Source: Symbiodinium sp. CCMP2592
Lineage: Eukaryota; Sar; Dinophyceae; Suessiales; Symbiodiniaceae
Direction: 5' to 3'
Assembly: GCA_905221615.1 (NCBI GenBank)
Contig: CAJNDT010002046.1
Location: 575,001-639,000 of the forward strand
Length of the DNA stretch: 64,000 nucleotides
Shown: positions 45,507 through 56,457 of the stretch, piece by piece
Position numbering within the stretch: position 1 is the first letter of the stretch
Layout: each line of letters starts with the position of its first letter
Made by a program: the position numbers and the translations under genes
The notes under the pieces: generated by a model
Seen by the model: the letters and a program-made list of their open reading frames with translations, nothing else
What the model was told of the DNA's origin: nothing
Databases searched by the model: none

Positions 45507-46090
45507 GGCATCGCAACATCCAAGCAGTTGCTCGATGCAGGGCGCGAGTTCATGTTTGCGAAAGACTGGGAGAAGGCACCTTCAATCCTCCACAGCGTAG
45601 CAGTTTCACCTGCAGCCTGTGCCCAAGGCCGCAGACTTGCTGGAGCTCGTCAGTGACCGAATAAGCAAGGACCTGCATGAGGGCATGGACCGCCTGGCAT
45701 TCATCCTCTGCAATCTTCGTCCCCGGCTAGCAGCAGCCTGCACCTCCCCATGGGTCTTGAGAGAGGGGTAGTTAGTAATCTCAAGCTGCGTCACTTTCAA
45801 AAGGTTTTGCCAGGCCGTTGAGACCCAACGGGTGAACGAGGGAACCCTCTTCATTCAACAGCAGGCGAACAAGTGGGTTAGTGAAGGAAGGAATGAATGA
45901 ACCAATACTATGTGGAAGATTGAAAATTCCTTCAACCCTGTGTCCTAGCTCTACCCACAAACCCCAAACCCTAAATCGTAAACCCGGAGTACTTTAGAGT
46001 GAGGCTAACTTCTCGGTCTTTCGCAGAGTCTATGGTGAATGGCTGGACGGCGAAGTTGCGGATGGAGACTTCAGGGTTCTGTTCGAAGCG
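45507..46090 (+). CDS. Scattered coding-like exons, unrecognised
   Basis: Three short pieces on the plus strand: about 45,518-45,602 (SKQLLDAGREFMFAKDWEKA then PSILHSVA), about 45,620-45,748 (PKAADLLELVSDRISKDLHE, GMDRLAFILCNLRPRLAAAC) and about 46,027-46,090 (RVYGEWLDGEVADGDFRVLF then EA, with AG before and GTGAGC after). Their helical, charged composition supports coding. They may continue the gene at 44.4 kb. No family recognised. Confidence 0.35.
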
Positions 46091-46458
46091 TGAGCAGGGA
46101 ATCGAACAGTATCGGGATGAGCTCGGTGAGAAATGAGATTGTCATATGGGATGTTTGGTTGTGCGAGCCTATACAACCGGAGTCGTCAGAGCGTGGTGTT
46201 CAGACCTTCCTATCTGGCCTCTCGCAAAGCCATTTCTGTAACCTAGAACTACTGGGCTGCAGAGGAAGGCACTCAAAAAAACATTCCCCTCGCTGAGGGA
46301 AAAACGCCGATACAGAACCGATCAGCATGCCATCATACAAAATACTCCCAAATCATGAGCAATACAATAATCGAATAAGTCCAATATAATACAATAGAAT
46401 ACAGTAGCTATATTATTGTATATTCTGGTGTATGATGGTTTATTATATAATATGCCTC

Positions 46459-46573
46459 CCCGAGGAGCAGCTGAGTCGGAAACTGGACTACAAGGTCGCC
46501 CAAGCCATCGATGACGAGGTGCAGGGCTTGCAGTTCGTGGCTAGAGCTCGCAGTGAGAGACGAATTCCTGGGA
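46459..46573 (+). CDS. Coding-like exon, unrecognised
   Basis: Reads PEEQLSRKLDYKVAQAIDDE then VQGLQFVARARSERRIPG, a charged helical stretch, between two AT-rich patches. Isolated; may belong with the pieces at 44.4-46.1 kb. Confidence 0.3.
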
Positions 46574-47053
46574 GTACTAATAATATTTCATTATTGCCAT
46601 GGTTATTACTACTGTTTTTATGATTGTTAATAATAGTATTAACGGTAATAGTAGTAACAATGAATGAGAATTTAGAAGAATAAGAAGAACAGGCAACACT
46701 AGTACAAGCTGCAGGAAATGCTTGTGACCAGGTGAAGTGACTTTGTGGCAACAGGGGCCGAAGCCCGATTGTTCCCGCTGCTGTGCTGTCAGGCGACTGA
46801 GACGCTCGCGATAGTCTATGCAGACTCGGGCAGGCTGCTTGACTTTATCGTTAGACGTTTCTGACGGACTTTGGTGACAGGGTCTTTGTAAACTGGGCCA
46901 GATCGAGACTCCGCATGCCAACTTCTCGCAATCGGCTGAAAGTCGAAGAGATGTAAGTTGCCAAAACGAGCTTCGAGAAGGGCCCGCGCCCACTTCTGTC
47001 TCGAGGGCTGGTAGTGCAGAGAAGCCTTAAACAAGCCATCTGATCTTCTCTTG

Positions 47054-47345
47054 AGTACATGGGCGTTCCTCCTTCGTTTCGGAGTGCTATTAACTTTTTG
47101 TATCAAAACTAACCTTCGTTGTCCGCGATAGTAATCATACTTCATCGCAGTATGCGCGAACCCGTGGCCCGTGGCCTACGCCAGGGTTGTCCTCTTTCTG
47201 CATGTCTGTTTAGGTTTGCTTACGGTTTGTTCGAAAACGTTGAACTGGGATGTGAGCGGACTTTCGGACTCATCTCCGGAGCACTCAGGCTAGCAGGCTA
47301 GGATCCTCTTTGTGGAACTTGGAGTATGCCGACGACACGTTTCTA
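47054..47345 (+). pseudogene. Decayed non-LTR retrotransposon reverse transcriptase fragment
   Basis: YMGVPPSFRSAINFLYQN, then an in-frame stop, then a frame reading VARGLRQGCPLSACLFRF: the G-x-x-Q-G-C-P-L-S palm motif of LINE-type reverse transcriptases. About 100 bp on, in a different frame, comes LEYADDTF, the catalytic Y-A/x-D-D box. Spacing and order fit an RT palm domain. The stop plus the frame change mark it as inactive. No endonuclease, RNase H or flanking repeat could be identified. Confidence 0.7.
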
Positions 47346-48110
47346 TCTTAAACCGATCAAGCGGCCACCGAGTAGCTGACATGGGCCGTGACTGCTGCAT
47401 GCTACGAGTACCCAAGGGGCAATAGCATGATCGAAAACGCTATCGCATCCCAAGGCTGTCCTTGGCCTTCAACACCTACGATGTGCTCAGGCCAACCTTC
47501 GACAGCACAGAGTGAGTACCGTTCATCATCAGAGTTTGCCGGTTTCATCAGGACGCGTGTTGCAGATCCTGGAGTGCGAAAGCGAGCTGAGGTGGGATGT
47601 AGAATCTTGGCGAGCGCATGGGACAGCTTCTCTGTAAGCTTGCTGAAGGTTGGTTGGATCGAGACCGCCGTGAGGATATCTGAAAGCTTACAGAAGGCCC
47701 AGTTCTGGATGGGTCAGCTGTGCTCGTTGCGGCTTGAGCTATGCTTGAATTTGAACTTTCCAGGAGTCCAGGTTCGATCAATGTCTCGAGCTGCTCCTGA
47801 CAGTTCGTGTGTTGCCGGCGCGGTTCTCATGACACAATGGCCTTGTGGCCTTATCCTTGTCTGGCTGGCTTCGTTGGTAGCACGCACATGACAACATGTG
47901 GCAACGCGTCCCGTGAATAGTTCATGGAAAGTCGGAAACTCAGTACTTCTTGTTATGTGGTCAGCTTAGGGTTAACAGGGGTCTGGGGTTTTGGGCTTTG
48001 TGTTAAGAGGGTCCGGTTTCTTAGGGTTCAGGGTCTCATTTAAATTGGAGGCGCTGGCGTGGCCTGTCATGACTTCCCGGATTTTCGCTTCAAACCCCAA
48101 ACCCTTTAAA

Positions 48111-48652
48111 CCCGTAAGCTCTGCAAAACCACATCTTCTCGCTTCAAAAACCCGATACTGGTAGCCAGGTTTCGCAGGCAGCATGGCTTCAAAGACGAAT
48201 GTCATGTCATTTGGCAACAGCGCACAAGCCAGTTGCCTCTCAACAAATTCTGCTATTGATGACTCCATCCGAGACACGTAAGGCGTTATAGGCCTCAGAG
48301 TGCAGTGAACTGCTCAACCCTGTGAGGGCGAGCGGCTGGATCTCCGCCCAACACTAGCCAGGGAAGTTTGTGCTGAACCTGTATATTCCTTGTACGCCAT
48401 GAGCTAGTTGGTTCTTGTAGGCTGTGTAAGCAGTCCGACGATTTTGCGTGTTCTTTGTTGCATTTCGACTTCGGTCTCTTCCTGAGAAAAAAGTAATGGC
48501 TCAATAAGCCAAGTCTTGGCCCGCAATTTCCTGTTCGCTTCAGATTGAACGGAGAGCTTGTGGGTTCTGGTTTTGACCAAGTGTAGCACTAGCAAGCTTG
48601 GAAACCGAATAGCTAGTTTTTGATTGATTGGGAATACTGGTGCAGTGCTCTA
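48111..48652 (+). repeat. Dispersed repeat, copy 2 (~540 bp)
   Basis: Partner of the copy at 9113-9652. It is preceded at 47,965-48,030 by degenerate GGGTTTTGGG/GGGTTCAGGG repeats, as copy 1 is. The match ends at GGTGCAGTGCTC in both, which fixes the 3' edge. Confidence 0.9.
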
Positions 48653-49289
48653 GCGTCGACGATCAGAACATGTTCGAATCATTGTGTAGGCCAACAGATG
48701 TGCCACAGCTCGATTTAGAAGCAGCAGACCGACCTAGCTCCGCCGGCAGCAATTAGCTTTCTGTTCGATGGAGTTCAGAGCTCCCCGAAAATTGTGTGAG
48801 TCACATTGATGCGTCCCATTCACGGCAACCTTTAGTACACGGCGAAAGACTGGTGCGCTATGAAGTGAACGCGTTGATTACCAACCATGAAACTTTCGGC
48901 TTCTGAAGACAAGGTTCAAAGTGCATTGCAGACACACATTCATGAACGAAGCTTCAGAGTTCCGCCGAAGACGCAAGCAGTTTCCAGCAATCAACGCAGC
49001 CCGAAGCCATCTGCAGCAGTGGCTTATTGTTCCATGCAAATCTTAAATGTTTTGATCTGGTGCTCTGAGATGTTCTGGGTAGGGTGATCGAGGATGGGTA
49101 AATACTTTCTGGATACCTGTAGTTGTAGATACCCACCTGTGTTTTATTCTCATCACATAACGCTGAGCAGTCGGACTCGTTCGCTCTCTACGAAACGAGC
49201 TGTCTCTACTTCTGATTATTTTTGCTTCGCTCAAAAAACGGCACTTGCATGGTTTCAAATTTGTACCGATGCCGGCAGCACCCCCCAGC

Positions 49290-49390
49290 ATATCAGCCTG
49301 CGAAAAACATCTGCTGCTGGCCAGGAGCTGGCCCAGAGTCGCGTTGCCGGCAACAAGCTCAAGGAGGATGCTCGTCACAACGAGAATCAT
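49290..49390 (+). CDS. Coding-like exon, unrecognised
   Basis: Reads SLRKTSAAGQELAQSRVAGN then KLKEDARHNENHPM in one plus-strand frame; charged and helical. Two competing frames are also open. Isolated. Confidence 0.25.
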
Positions 49391-49808
49391 CCCATGCTCG
49401 TTGGTGTCTACGGGTCTCTACACATCACGGCTGCATTCCTTTTCGGCATGTTGGTGCGGTTTTCAGTCTGTCAACTTTTTTTGCTGTAACTTCAGTTCAA
49501 TTTCAGATCTGGGTTGCTTCTGCATCTTCGCGCCGGCCCAGTCAGTACGACCTCCGCTGTGATGGTGCTGTGTTGAGCCGGAGATGTTAGGCGCCGGGTC
49601 ATGTACCAGCTAGCAGAGCTTTTGCTAGGAGATCGAGATGACGATCGCTATGTGCCTCAACAGACAGGGCAAGAAGGAGGAGGCCGAAGACAGAATTGGC
49701 TCTTGCAGGCGTCTTGAAGAGACGGTACGAGACTGCTACTTAATCTGGCAGGATCTGACACGACTTGTGTGACTGTCAGTCAGCTCTGTGCGAATCAAGT
49801 GATTCTAC

Positions 49809-50108
49809 ATGGTTACGGGTCATTGCCGGCACAGCGGAGAGGCTTGCAAACCAGAGCGATCGACTAACATCCCTGGTCTCGCAGACTTCCCCCCGAAGCA
49901 AAACGAACACTTCGCCGATGAAGACTCTTTGCGCCCCAAGCTCCAAGCTTCAAGCATCCTCAAGTTGTCTCCTCCCAGAGTCGGAGTCGCAAGGCCTTGG
50001 AGATCCTGCGCGAAGTCCGCCGCAACTCTGGAAGCCGCGAGCGGAAGGCCGAAGACGCTTCGGGGCTTCGCATGCTTCGCATGCATCTCTCTGCATCTCT
50101 CTCTTTGA
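49809..50108 (+). CDS. Coding-like ORF, unrecognised
   Basis: A 99-codon frame includes NIPGLADFPPKQNEHFADED then SLRPKLQASSILKLSPP. An alternative frame over the second half reads SRKALEILREVRRNSGSRER then KAEDASG, which looks more protein-like, so an intron or frame change near 49,985 is possible. Confidence 0.25.
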   Translation: MVTGHCRHSGEACKPERSTNIPGLADFPPKQNEHFADEDSLRPKLQASSILKLSPPRVGVARPWRSCAKSAATLEAASGRPKTLRGFACFACISLHLSL

Positions 50109-50404
50109 GGTCATATTTGTGAATTCACGTAATACCGATCGCCTGTTTGACTGAAGAGTCATTCGCTCCGCACAGTGCCGCCAGCAGGACGGAGAATCGT
50201 GCAAAACCGCTCACTGAGTCACCCCGCGCAGGCGCAGGCAGCGTTTGTCATCGACGCCGGGCACCGACAGAGATTTTCTTCAAGACATTACTGTAGTTGG
50301 AGAGTCGCAAAGAGTACACGCTAGTGCAGATCTCGTTCGACCAATTTGTGGGGCTTGTTCTTGCTAACCCCAGTCGAAATGAAGCTGCCTGTGTGAGGTC
50401 ATGA

Positions 50405-50710
50405 GTGTTGACGCTCCGATGGAGCGGAACGAAGAGTTTCACAAGGTGCCAACTTCAATCTTTCGCTGCAGCTTCGGAAGTTGACGGCAACGATGTAAAG
50501 GTCTGGGACGACAACTTCAAGCTTCCGAAGGACGGACGTCCTGTGCAGCATCGTTGGGGGTTCAGCCAGAATCAAGTTCAGCCTGTGGTTTTCCCAGCTG
50601 CGCCGTCAACATACTTCTACTGTAGCCACCCGGAGCTGCAGAATGCAGGACATCACGCAGTCGCTGCCGACTGCACGAAGGTCTTCTGCGCTGAATCTCA
50701 GCCTCTCTGA
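50405..50710 (+). CDS. ORF of 101 codons, coding-like
   Basis: Reads AAASEVDGNDVKVWDDNFKL then PKDGRPVQHRWGFSQNQVQP and PSTYFYCSHPELQNAG. Mixed aromatic and charged composition with no low complexity suggests a real exon. The start codon is not necessarily the true one. No family recognised; about 1 kb upstream of the minus-strand membrane-protein gene. Confidence 0.35.
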   Translation: MLTLRWSGTKSFTRCQLQSFAAASEVDGNDVKVWDDNFKLPKDGRPVQHRWGFSQNQVQPVVFPAAPSTYFYCSHPELQNAGHHAVAADCTKVFCAESQPL

Positions 50711-51553
50711 TCAGGAAGGGGTGCTCGTGGCACATGGTATCGGAATCAATTCGGTGTTGAGGACTTAGAGTCATTTTGGGGACTATGCAACAAGCAGACA
50801 AGCACCTGGAAAGGGCACGCGGCAAGGCCACTAAGATCAAAAAGATCACCATGCCGGCCTGGGCACAGGCTCATGTCCATGTCGAAGCATGGGGGAAGTA
50901 ACATATTGGCAAATGCAAGCAGACGTGACAAAAGAACCTGCGATTTTCAGCCAGTGCTCATTTGGTCAAGCGGGAAGGTTGACGATGCACAGCCCTTGTG
51001 CGACTCCTGTTGCATCGCGTAGCAAGTGATGCTGAGCTTCTTATTGGCATGTTCTGTAACTGCCGTGTTGTGCGGCCGGGAGTGGTACGAAGCCTACCGT
51101 GATAAATTCTCAGGTGAAGCGTAAAGTGTCACCCCGGTACTCTTGCGTGCTAGCCACCGCACCTCCATTCGATTGAAACCTCTCTATGCAAGCAAACTCC
51201 TCGAGACGTCGTGCGCACTGACCACACCAAGCAGCGACTGCACTCGGCTAACAGAGTCTCGAACCTGTTGCTTCTGGAACTGAAGTTGCTTTATTCCTAA
51301 TTCTCATGCGTCAGGAGCGAGAGTTCAGAGACTGGGCGACCAAGTACTGGGAGGCCGTCGCAACGATTCCTGCCGCATTGGCAGTTGAAGAACCGCTCGT
51401 CTCACGTGAAGGAACGCCTAAGAAGCCCGGCCTACTACGCAATGCTGACACTGTGGGCCAGAGCCCTGAAGACTCTGAGTTTCAAAGCCGCTTCGCACGG
51501 GCGAAGGCACTGTCCTGCAGTCTGCGATCAGGTCACGTGGCCATTCGCCATTC

Positions 51554-51653
51554 NNNNNNNNNNNNNNNNNNNNNNNNNNNNNNNNNNNNNNNNNNNNNNN
51601 NNNNNNNNNNNNNNNNNNNNNNNNNNNNNNNNNNNNNNNNNNNNNNNNNNNNN
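51554..51653. other. Assembly gap of 100 N
   Basis: A run of exactly 100 N, the usual placeholder for a gap of unknown size between contigs. Order and distance across it are not certain; it truncates the minus-strand membrane-protein gene. Confidence 0.99.
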
Positions 51654-52506
51654 ACACTGCTATGCGAATTCCTTGAAATACAACTCTGTTGGAAATGACT
51701 TCCTGAAATATCACATGCACGACGTCGTGAAACTTCTTTCCTACGGTTGCTAGCTTTTCTACGAAACTGTGAACATGTTCCTGTACAACTTTCCTCAGTA
51801 CTTCTCGCTGTTGTTTTACTAGGTACCTAGGGGCGTAGCCTGACTCAAGGCTCTCACTCTCTTGGTTCTCGGTGTTCTGGTCGCCGTTCCTGTTCTCTTC
51901 CGTGTAGTACTCGCCGGTCACGCTAACGACGCTGTAGAGCTCGTTCATCACTTGGTTCGCGCACAACAAAGCGTACGGTACCATGACTTTTCCTATCTCC
52001 ACATAGTCCTTAGTCGTGTACGCGTTCGTGTTCCTGATCGTGTTCACGTTGGTGCCGTCGGGGTTCACGCTGCACTCGTTGTAGCCTTGCTGGTAGTACT
52101 CGCCGTACACGTCGTAGTTCCTGTAGCGGTTCCGGTGCGTATTGGGCTTCCTTCTGCTCGACCACACTACCATGAGCTCGCTCTCGTCGCTCTCCACGTA
52201 AGTGAGTTCCTTTCTCCCACGGCTCACATCCTTGGAGGGTAAGGCATCTCCAAGGGCAAGTTCTTCCTTGGTCTCCACGTTGTTGCCAAGGGCCTGCCAC
52301 GGTCTCACCGCCATACTTCCTGCTCCTGGGACCAAGATCATCCCGCACAAAGTTGCGAGGCTTCCCAGTGCGAAACCAACCAGCAGCACAATACATGCTG
52401 CCAAACCGTAGCACTTCATGTTCCTTTTCTCTTTCTCTTCCACCAACACTCGGTCGGGGTAGCAATCGCTGCAAGCGTCAAAGTCTCGCGCATTTCCTGC
52501 TGTCAC
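51654..52506 (-). CDS. Single-pass membrane protein, unrecognised, interrupted by assembly gap
   Basis: A long minus-strand frame (362 codons if read through the gap). From the N-terminus: a Cys/Asp-rich head (DFDACSDCYPDRVLVEEKEK), a clear transmembrane helix (CYGLAACIVLLVGFALGSLA then TLCGMILV), an Arg/Tyr/Asn/Gln-rich stretch (HRNRYRNYDVYGEYYQQGYN), then a charged helical C-terminal part (KQQREVLRKVVQEHVHSFVE). It runs into the N-gap at 51,554-51,653, so the C-terminus is unknown; a frame continues past the gap but its composition differs. No family recognised. The coding strand carries repeated AGGAAC words. Confidence 0.7.
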
Positions 52507-52559
52507 GTTGTGGTTACGAAGGTGTCCACAACCTCTGCGGTGTTACTTTGTTCCTGAAC

Positions 52560-52720
52560 GGACTGCGATCCTGAGCGTGGGCATGTTGAGCACTGTCTCC
52601 GTCTTCTTGGTGATCTGCTCATTTGCGCGCATCTGCTTCCATCCGGCAACGAGGCAAACTGCCATGGCGCCGAGCATCATGGTTCCTATGGCTACGATCG
52701 AGTAGCATCATCGCTGCCAA
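52560..52720 (-). CDS. Probable upstream exon or paralogous fragment of the membrane protein
   Basis: A minus-strand frame of about 52 codons reads CYSIVAIGTMMLGAMAVCLV, a hydrophobic anchor, then KQMRANEQITKKTETVLNMP and a stop. It lies directly upstream of the 52,506 start. Its TM-then-charged layout echoes the larger ORF. Further upstream (about 52,745-52,920) another minus frame reads SARNSNTASAVQLMYRNSRH with repeated Arg-Asn pairs. Confidence 0.35.
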
Positions 52721-53877
52721 GGAGGTTCCTGGAGGCAGCTCCGCTACCATGTTAAAGAACGGGCTTCACTAAGGGTTCCTACCCACAAAGACTGTCGGAC
52801 ACTTTGGTTCCTGGGCACGGTGTGTCCTGGGGTCTCGAGCCTGCACGTCGCGTGTGCGTGACGGCTGTTCCTGTACATTAACTGTACTGCACTAGCTGTG
52901 TTACTGTTCCTGGCAGAATGTTTAACACAGCATCATTCCTTGTGCTTCATCCTGCTTGTATATCCGCTGGAGATCAGCGTCAGTTTGCAATGTCATCGAG
53001 GGTTCTCGAAGCTTTTGTTTAGCCAATCGAGATCTTTGAGCTTTATTAGAAGGCATCGCCGGAACTAGATCATCGAGGCTTCCGTCTACGATTGCCAAGA
53101 TTTGTGGAGTCAGCAATAGCCAATAGCTTGCAAGATCATCAAAGCTTCTTGAAGCCTTTGTCCAAGTCCACCAAAGGGATTTGGAGCCAGCTGCGGCCTA
53201 AAATTCTACACACAGCGGTCCGATGCTTCTGGTGACCCCTTTAATAGAAAAATAAAGATTCGAGTCCCTGAGGCCTCGTAATCTTGCAAAAACAAGTGTC
53301 AACTCATTTCGCAGGGTTTGAAGCCGTTCGAGGCCGCCCGAGGCCTCATTTCCCAGAGTTTGAAGCCGTTCGAGGCCCATCCGAGGCCTTCCAGAACCTT
53401 AAAACACCCTTAGCTTGCAAGAATACGAGGCCTCGGGGACTTGGGGCTTTATAATACTAATTGAGGAGTCCCCACCACGCCTCGGGACGTAGCTGACCCT
53501 GCTTTCTCTCCTTATAGAATTTTAAGCCGCAGCTTGCTCGAAGTTCCCTTCAACTTCGCATCTCAGTATCTACAGCATCTGCTGCCCAGGAACAGGGTCC
53601 CAAGTTTGTCGGCGACGGCGTAAAAATGACCAAATCGCACATCACCTTGGCATGTCTCTTGCCGGAAGCGGTATTTGGTGCCACGTGCGGCCGCAAGAGA
53701 TGTTGAGGGCATCCTGTCCACGTCGCTGGAAGGCAACTGATAGATGAAGATAGGCGTGTATAGATGGACGATGCACGCTCCATGGTGGCCGAGACCCCTG
53801 CTGCTGAAACCTTCTCAGCCAGGCGGCCAAGGTAAGAGACAAACCGGCCAAACAAGTTCTCGAAACCCAAACCCACC

Positions 53878-54115
53878 CCTTCTAAATATGGTCAAACCCA
53901 CCCAAACCCAGCCCCAAACCTCTCAAACCCACTCAAAACCCTTCCAAAACATGGTCAAACCCACCCAAACCCAGCCCCAAACCTCTCAAACCCACTCAAA
54001 AACCTTCTACAACATGGTCAAACCCACCCAAACCCAGCCCAAACCCACCCAGGCCTTCTAAACATGGTCAAACCCACCCAAACCAACTTCAAACCAACCC
54101 CAAAAACCCATAAGC
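53878..54115. repeat. CCCAAACCCA-type minisatellite inside each tandem unit
   Basis: About 3.5 repeats of a ~60-bp block with the words ATGGTCAAACCCACCCAAAC and CCTCTCAAACCCACTCAAAA. It recurs at about 55,807-56,040, 57,726-57,960 and 59,644-59,880 with copies of the larger unit. Confidence 0.9.
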
Positions 54116-54483
54116 CACATCAGAGCCACGAACGCCACGAGTGAGGCCTCGGGAGGCTTCGGAGGGCCTCGGAACCCCACGGGGGAGGCTTTGGAAGGCT
54201 TCGTTTCTGTCTCGAAACCCCACAAATGACGGTTCGAGAGGCTTTGCACTGTTGGTGAAAATGGCAAGCTGTGCGACTCCAAATGTAGGGCTGAGAAAGT
54301 CCAGCAATTCTGGCTTCGCTTGAGTGGGCCTCCCCTGTGCCTGTTTCTTTCATGTTAATTCAATGCTGATTGCTTCCATCATAAGAAAGCAGGCCGGCCA
54401 TGGAAGTCTTAATCATGCAAGATTGTCCCAGTCGCCTCATCGCGTAGCAGTCAGGCGGGCGTGCCTCAAAGTAGAAGAATTCG

Positions 54484-54528
54484 CGACCCCAAAAATGGGG
54501 CCGTTTGGCGGCCCCATTTTTGGGGTCG
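54484..54528. repeat. Perfect inverted repeat, 20-bp arms, 5-nt loop (copy 1)
   Basis: Arms 54484-54503 and 54509-54528 are exact reverse complements (CGACCCCAAAAATGGGGCCG and its complement) around TTTGG. Each arm is itself nearly palindromic (CCCCAAAAATGGGG). A related GGCCCCATTTT word follows about 85 bp later near the TATATATTTAAGG sequence. Confidence 0.95.
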
Positions 54529-54760
54529 GGGCTCCAGGCCTCCAACTCATGCTCAGACTATATATTTAAGGAGGCCGGGCGCATTTCGCAGCCTTGTTTT
54601 CGGGGCCGCGAAACGGCCCCATTTTGGGGGTCGCAAGTGTTCGGGGCCAACCAGCTGGATCTCGGGCGTGCGCCTGCCTTTGTTCCAGCAGTTTTGGGCA
54701 TCACGCAGACGCAAGATTGAAAAAGCCAGAAGGCTTGTCCAAAGTAGCTGCACACTCACC

Positions 54761-55090
54761 TTAAATGCCACAACCAGCGTACTTGCACTGCGGAGGCCCA
54801 TGGCGGCGAAGCCAGATTTGCTTCCGTTTCGCGGGCCCAGAAATGGGGTCGTCCGGCAGGATCATTCCTTGTGCTTCATCCTGCTTGTATATCCGCTGGA
54901 GATCAGCGTCAGTTTGCAATGTCATCGAGGGTTCTCGAAGCTTTTGTTTAGCCAATCGAGATCTTTGAGCTTTATTAGAAGGCATCGCTGGAACTAGATC
55001 ATCGAGGCTTCCGTCTACGATTGCCAAGATTTGTGGAGTCAGCAATAGCCAATAGCTTGCAAGATCATCAAAGCTTCTTGAAGCCTTTGT
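54761..55090 (-). CDS. Conserved short ORF of the tandem unit (copies 1/2 junction)
   Basis: A minus-strand frame reads SFDDLASYWLLLTPQILAIV, GSLDDLVPAMPSNKAQRSRL, AKQKLREPSMTLQTDADLQR and ends PPQCKYAGCGI with a stop. It recurs at 56690-57010 and 58608-58930, and as a shorter version in the first copy (52922-53150), where the unit starts partway through it. Differences between copies are mostly single substitutions that keep the frame open. Composition is protein-like. It could be the 3' exon of a tandemly repeated gene. Not recognised. Confidence 0.4.
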   Translation of the reverse strand, partial: TKASRSFDDLASYWLLLTPQILAIVDGSLDDLVPAMPSNKAQRSRLAKQKLREPSMTLQTDADLQRIYKQDEAQGMILPDDPISGPAKRKQIWLRRHGPPQCKYAGCGI

Positions 55091-56412
55091 CCAAGTCCAC
55101 CAAAGGGATTTGGAGCCAGCTGCGGCCTAAAATTCTACACACAGCGGTCCGATGCTTCTGGTGACCCCTTTAATAGAAAAATAAAGATTCGAGTCCCTGA
55201 GGCCTCGTAATCTTGCAAAAACAAGTGTCAACTCATTTCGCAGGGTTTGAAGCCGTTCGAGGCCGCCCGAGGCCTCATTTCCCAGAGTTTGAAGCCGTTC
55301 GAGGCCCATCCGAGGCCTTCCAGAACCTTAAAACACCCTTAGCTTGCAAGAATACGAGGCCTCGGGGACTTGGGGCTTTATAATACTAATTGAGGAGTCC
55401 CCACCACGCCTCGGGACGTAGCTGACCCTGCTTTCTCTCCTTATAGAATTTTAAGCCGCAGCTTGCTCGAAGTTCCCTTCAACTTCGCATCTCAGTATCT
55501 ACAGCATCTGCTGCCCAGGAACAGGGTCCCAAGTTTGTCGGCGACGGCGTAAAAATGACCAAATCGCACATCACCTTGGCATGTCTCTTGCCGGAAGCGG
55601 TATTTGGTGCCACGTGCGGCCGCAAGAGATGTTGAGGGCATCCTGTCCACGTCGCTGGAAGGCAACTGATAGATGAAGATAGGCGTGTATAGATGGACGA
55701 TGCACGCTCCATGGTGGCCGAGACCCCTGCTGCTGAAACCTTCTCAGCCAGGCGGCCAAGGTAAGAGACAAACCGGCCAAACAAGTTCTCGAAACCCAAA
55801 CCCACCCCTTCTAAATATGGTCAAACCCACCCAAACCCAGCCCCAAACCTCTCAAACCCACTCAAAACCCTTCTAAAACATGGTCAAACCCACCCAAACC
55901 CAGCCCCAAACCTCTCAAACCCACTCAAAAACCTTCTACAACATGGTCAAACCCACCCAAACCCAGCCCAAACCCACCCAGGCCTTCTAAACATGGTCAA
56001 ACCCACCCAAACCAACTTCAAACCAACCCCAAAAACCCATAAGCCACATCAGAGCCACGAACGCCACGAGTGAGGCCTCGGGAGGCTTCGGAGGGCCTCG
56101 GAACCCCACGGGGGAGGCTTTGGAAGGCTTCGTTTCTGTCTCGAAACCCCACAAATGACGGTTCGAGAGGCTTTGCACTGTTGGTGAAAATGGCAAGCTG
56201 TGCGACTCCAAATGTAGGGCTGAGAAAGTCCAGCAATTCTGGCTTCGCTTGAGTGGGCCTCCCCTGTGCCTGTTTCTTTCATGTTAATTCAATGCTGATT
56301 GCTTCCATCATAAGAAAGCAGGCCGGCCATGGAAGTCTTAATCATGCAAGATTGTCCCAGTCGCCTCATCACGTAGCAGTCAGGCGGGCGTGCCTCAAAA
56401 TAGAAGAATTCG

Positions 56413-56457
56413 CGACCCCAAAAATGGGGCCGTTTGGCGGCCCCATTTTTGGGGTCG
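56413..56457. repeat. Perfect inverted repeat, 20-bp arms (copy 2)
   Basis: Identical to the copy at 54484; arms 56413-56432 and 56438-56457, loop TTTGG. Confidence 0.95.
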
